Assembly: GCA_024330965.1 (NCBI GenBank) | Contig: JANDJL010000006.1 | Coordinates: forward strand, 1-64,000 | DNA length: 64,000 nucleotides | Origin: Nitrospira sp. | GTDB taxonomy: Bacteria; Nitrospirota; Nitrospiria; Nitrospirales; Nitrospiraceae | Direction: 5' to 3' | In this document: positions 62,357 to 64,000 of the stretch, piece by piece | Numbering within the stretch: the first letter of the stretch is position 1 | Layout: each line of letters starts with the position of its first letter | Position numbers and translations under genes: made by a program | Notes under the pieces: generated by a model | What the model saw: only the letters and a program-made list of their open reading frames with translations | Database searches by the model: none | What the model was told of the DNA's origin: nothing

Positions 62357-63496
62357 GTGCCGGTGACCGCCGACCATGATGCCGAGCTGTTTTCGATCAA
62401 GCGGGACTTAGTCGGCTCTCATGACGACCAGCCCCGAAAGGGAGCCGCCCGCTTTCTTGCCTCCGCCATTTGCTCTAGTGCCGCGCTGATCATTATCTTC
62501 CTCGGGTTTTCTCAATTTGACCTTCCCATCGCTCGATATGTGCGGTCTGTCACGACGTATCGCCCCTGGGAGCAACTGACCATCCCATGGATGGCCTTTA
62601 CCAGCAACGCCGGCGACTGGATCGGCGAGGGGACGCACCTGGTCGTCTTCAGCCTCGTTTTAGGAGCCGTCGGATGGTTGTGGTCGAAGGCAACAATCAC
62701 CAAAGCGAGTATCCAAACCCTGCTTGCCCACGGCCTCTCCGCCTTGATTGCGAACGGGCTCAAGCATCTGGTCGGTAGGCCACGTCCCAAGTTCACGCAC
62801 TCCGGCGACTGGTTGCTTGCGCCGTCGATGACGTCCGGGTTCGACTCATTCCCCTCGGGTCATTCGTCGGCAAGTTTCGCCGTTGCGACCGTCTTGGCCA
62901 AACGGTTTCCCGCCATTGGTCCGCTCGCGATCGCGGTTGCCTGTTTCGTCGTGTTGAGCCGAGTCCTTCGGGGATCCCATTTTCCGACTGATGTGCTGGG
63001 GGGAGCCGTCATCGGAGTCATCAGCGGAACGGTGGCCGCCGCTCCCTTGCAACAGTGGCGGACGTCGGTCGCGGAGGGACTGGTGCACTCTGCTTGGGGA
63101 TCCTGCGCCACGTTGGCGCTGCTGTGGTCCTTGGCTCGCCCCGCGGAAGGAGGAGTCGCCGGTGCGGTCCTGATGGCCTTGGGTCTGGCTGCCACGGCAA
63201 GTGGGGTATGGCTTCGGCGGACCATGTGGAGAGACCATGGCGCATCCGATCGCTTGATGAACGTTTCACCGCTTCTCATTGCCTATGGTCTTGCTGCGAT
63301 GACGACGTCGCTCTACGTGGTGGCGGCAGCCGGGTTGATTTGCCTGGCTCACTGGCTTGGCGATAGGCCTTCCGCTGAAAAGACGAGACCCATTCGCTCG
63401 TCGTGGTCGGCTGCGCGAGAGGGTGTTCTGCTGCTCGGCGTGCTGTCGGCTGTGTTGATCCTGCTCGGCGTTCGCGGAGTGCTGCCCTTCCGATGA
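62357..63496 (+). CDS. PAP2-family membrane phosphatase
   Basis: A 379-aa inner-membrane protein with about nine hydrophobic segments. The acid-phosphatase motifs are complete: KHLVGRPRP, PSGHSSASF, and SRVLRGSHFPTD with the catalytic His. Likely substrates are undecaprenyl pyrophosphate or lipid phosphates. The start is GTG 62357, 3 bp after the propeller gene. A C-terminal half with four more helices extends beyond the usual 200-250 aa PAP2 domain. Confidence 0.9.
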   Translation: MPVTADHDAELFSIKRDLVGSHDDQPRKGAARFLASAICSSAALIIIFLGFSQFDLPIARYVRSVTTYRPWEQLTIPWMAFTSNAGDWIGEGTHLVVFSLVLGAVGWLWSKATITKASIQTLLAHGLSALIANGLKHLVGRPRPKFTHSGDWLLAPSMTSGFDSFPSGHSSASFAVATVLAKRFPAIGPLAIAVACFVVLSRVLRGSHFPTDVLGGAVIGVISGTVAAAPLQQWRTSVAEGLVHSAWGSCATLALLWSLARPAEGGVAGAVLMALGLAATASGVWLRRTMWRDHGASDRLMNVSPLLIAYGLAAMTTSLYVVAAAGLICLAHWLGDRPSAEKTRPIRSSWSAAREGVLLLGVLSAVLILLGVRGVLPFR

Positions 63497-63580
63497 CTCT
63501 TGACTCGCAAGCGACCGGTGCCGTCCGTCATGGAATCAGGTTTTGACAGGTGCCGACGCAAAGGCCCACGGCGCAAATGG

Positions 63581-64000
63581 TTAGTGGGCGGGGAGCATCG
63601 GGAACGTCGGTTGCTGGGGCGGATCCGGTACCGTCACCATCGGTTGATTCGACAGTAAGACGTAGCCGTACCGTGTGAGAATCGGTTGAAACGAGGCAGC
63701 CTCCTCCGGCAAGGACCCGCGCAGATCGTCCCGCAGGAGGATCATGATGCGGCCCGGCTGACGGAGGGCCGTCTTCAGTCGATCCACTTCCCCCGCCGAA
63801 ACAAACAGGACCCGACGCTGCGCGTAAAATGCGATGGAGGGTCTGGTCGTTCCATAGGCGATCAATTGATCGGCAGGATCAAGACTCACACCCGCCGCAT
63901 AGGCCAGTTCTTGAGGAGGAGCGATGGCATAGCGGTTGATGCCGGGGACGACGGTATAAAGCGCGAGGAGGAAGACGGCGGCGACCGTTCCTCCCGCGAC
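63581..64000 (-). CDS. C-terminal part of a membrane glycosyltransferase (ArnT/PMT-like), truncated by the window edge
   Basis: The open frame continues to the window end (VAGGTVAAVFLLALYTVVP is a membrane helix followed by a periplasmic domain). The visible 139 residues end in a soluble domain with LIAYGTTRPSIAFYAQRRV, LRQPGRIMILLRDDL and a Pro-rich tail. The YGTTRPSIAFYA pattern with an R/K-rich following strand resembles the C-termini of ArnT- and PMT-type glycosyltransferases (GT83/39) that modify lipid A or other envelope glycans. No catalytic part is visible, so this is a tentative family call. Confidence 0.7.
   Translation of the reverse strand, partial: VAGGTVAAVFLLALYTVVPGINRYAIAPPQELAYAAGVSLDPADQLIAYGTTRPSIAFYAQRRVLFVSAGEVDRLKTALRQPGRIMILLRDDLRGSLPEEAASFQPILTRYGYVLLSNQPMVTVPDPPQQPTFPMLPAH

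Overview
The window looks like a chromosomal segment of a Nitrospira-type bacterium (phylum Nitrospirota). This rests on a complex I operon with two nuoM genes and no nuoE/nuoF, on a PriA whose helicase motifs have decayed, and on several small secreted or zinc-binding proteins resembling ones I associate with Nitrospira. The assignment is an inference; no 16S gene or nxr gene is present. I see no insertion sequence, prophage, integrase or CRISPR array, so this is mostly core and lineage-specific chromosome.

Layout. 1-4155: end of an unknown plus-strand gene, then priA and an OmpA-domain envelope protein on the minus strand. 4156-4955: a long non-coding region with direct and inverted repeats upstream of the respiratory operon. 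4956-18688: nuoABCD-G-IJKLMMN, tightly packed, with a duplicated nuoM and no nuoE, nuoF or nuoH. 18800-23367: a translationally coupled signalling run (CHASE3 histidine kinase, single-domain response regulator, REC-kinase-REC hybrid, phosphodiester-glycosidase protein). 23453-24265: membrane rhodanese and a small lipoprotein, divergent.

24285-32011, minus strand: a co-directional series of a zinc-ribbon protein, two SUMF1-fold secreted proteins with a small secreted protein between them, a tiny membrane ORF, a TIGR01777 epimerase, a class I photolyase, a DUF523-DUF1722 protein, a CbiX-like protein and pyrE. It is transcribed divergently from a CarH-type B12 photoreceptor/repressor (32135-33055) across a short AT-rich region holding opposed promoters. 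The arrangement suggests light/cobalamin control of envelope and DNA-repair functions.

33193-40979: housekeeping genes: a DUF1566 protein, citramalate synthase, an IHF/HU protein with a MerR regulator, tRNA-Pro(GGG), surE, dedA, cysS, rlmB and a convergent, overlapping small LuxR-type regulator.

41195-56303: a type IV pilus/pseudopilus locus: prepilin peptidase, two consecutive minor-pilin cassettes (FimT/GspH-, PilV-, PilW- and PilX-like), a short GspE/PilB-type ATPase between them, a PilY2-like protein, PilY1 and an Ig-repeat lipoprotein. Ca-binding-type loops recur in the PilV-like protein, PilW and PilY1. 56377-64000: phoH-ybeY-ftsY, an M1-like metallopeptidase, a TolB-type propeller lipoprotein, a PAP2 phosphatase, and the C-terminus of a membrane glycosyltransferase.
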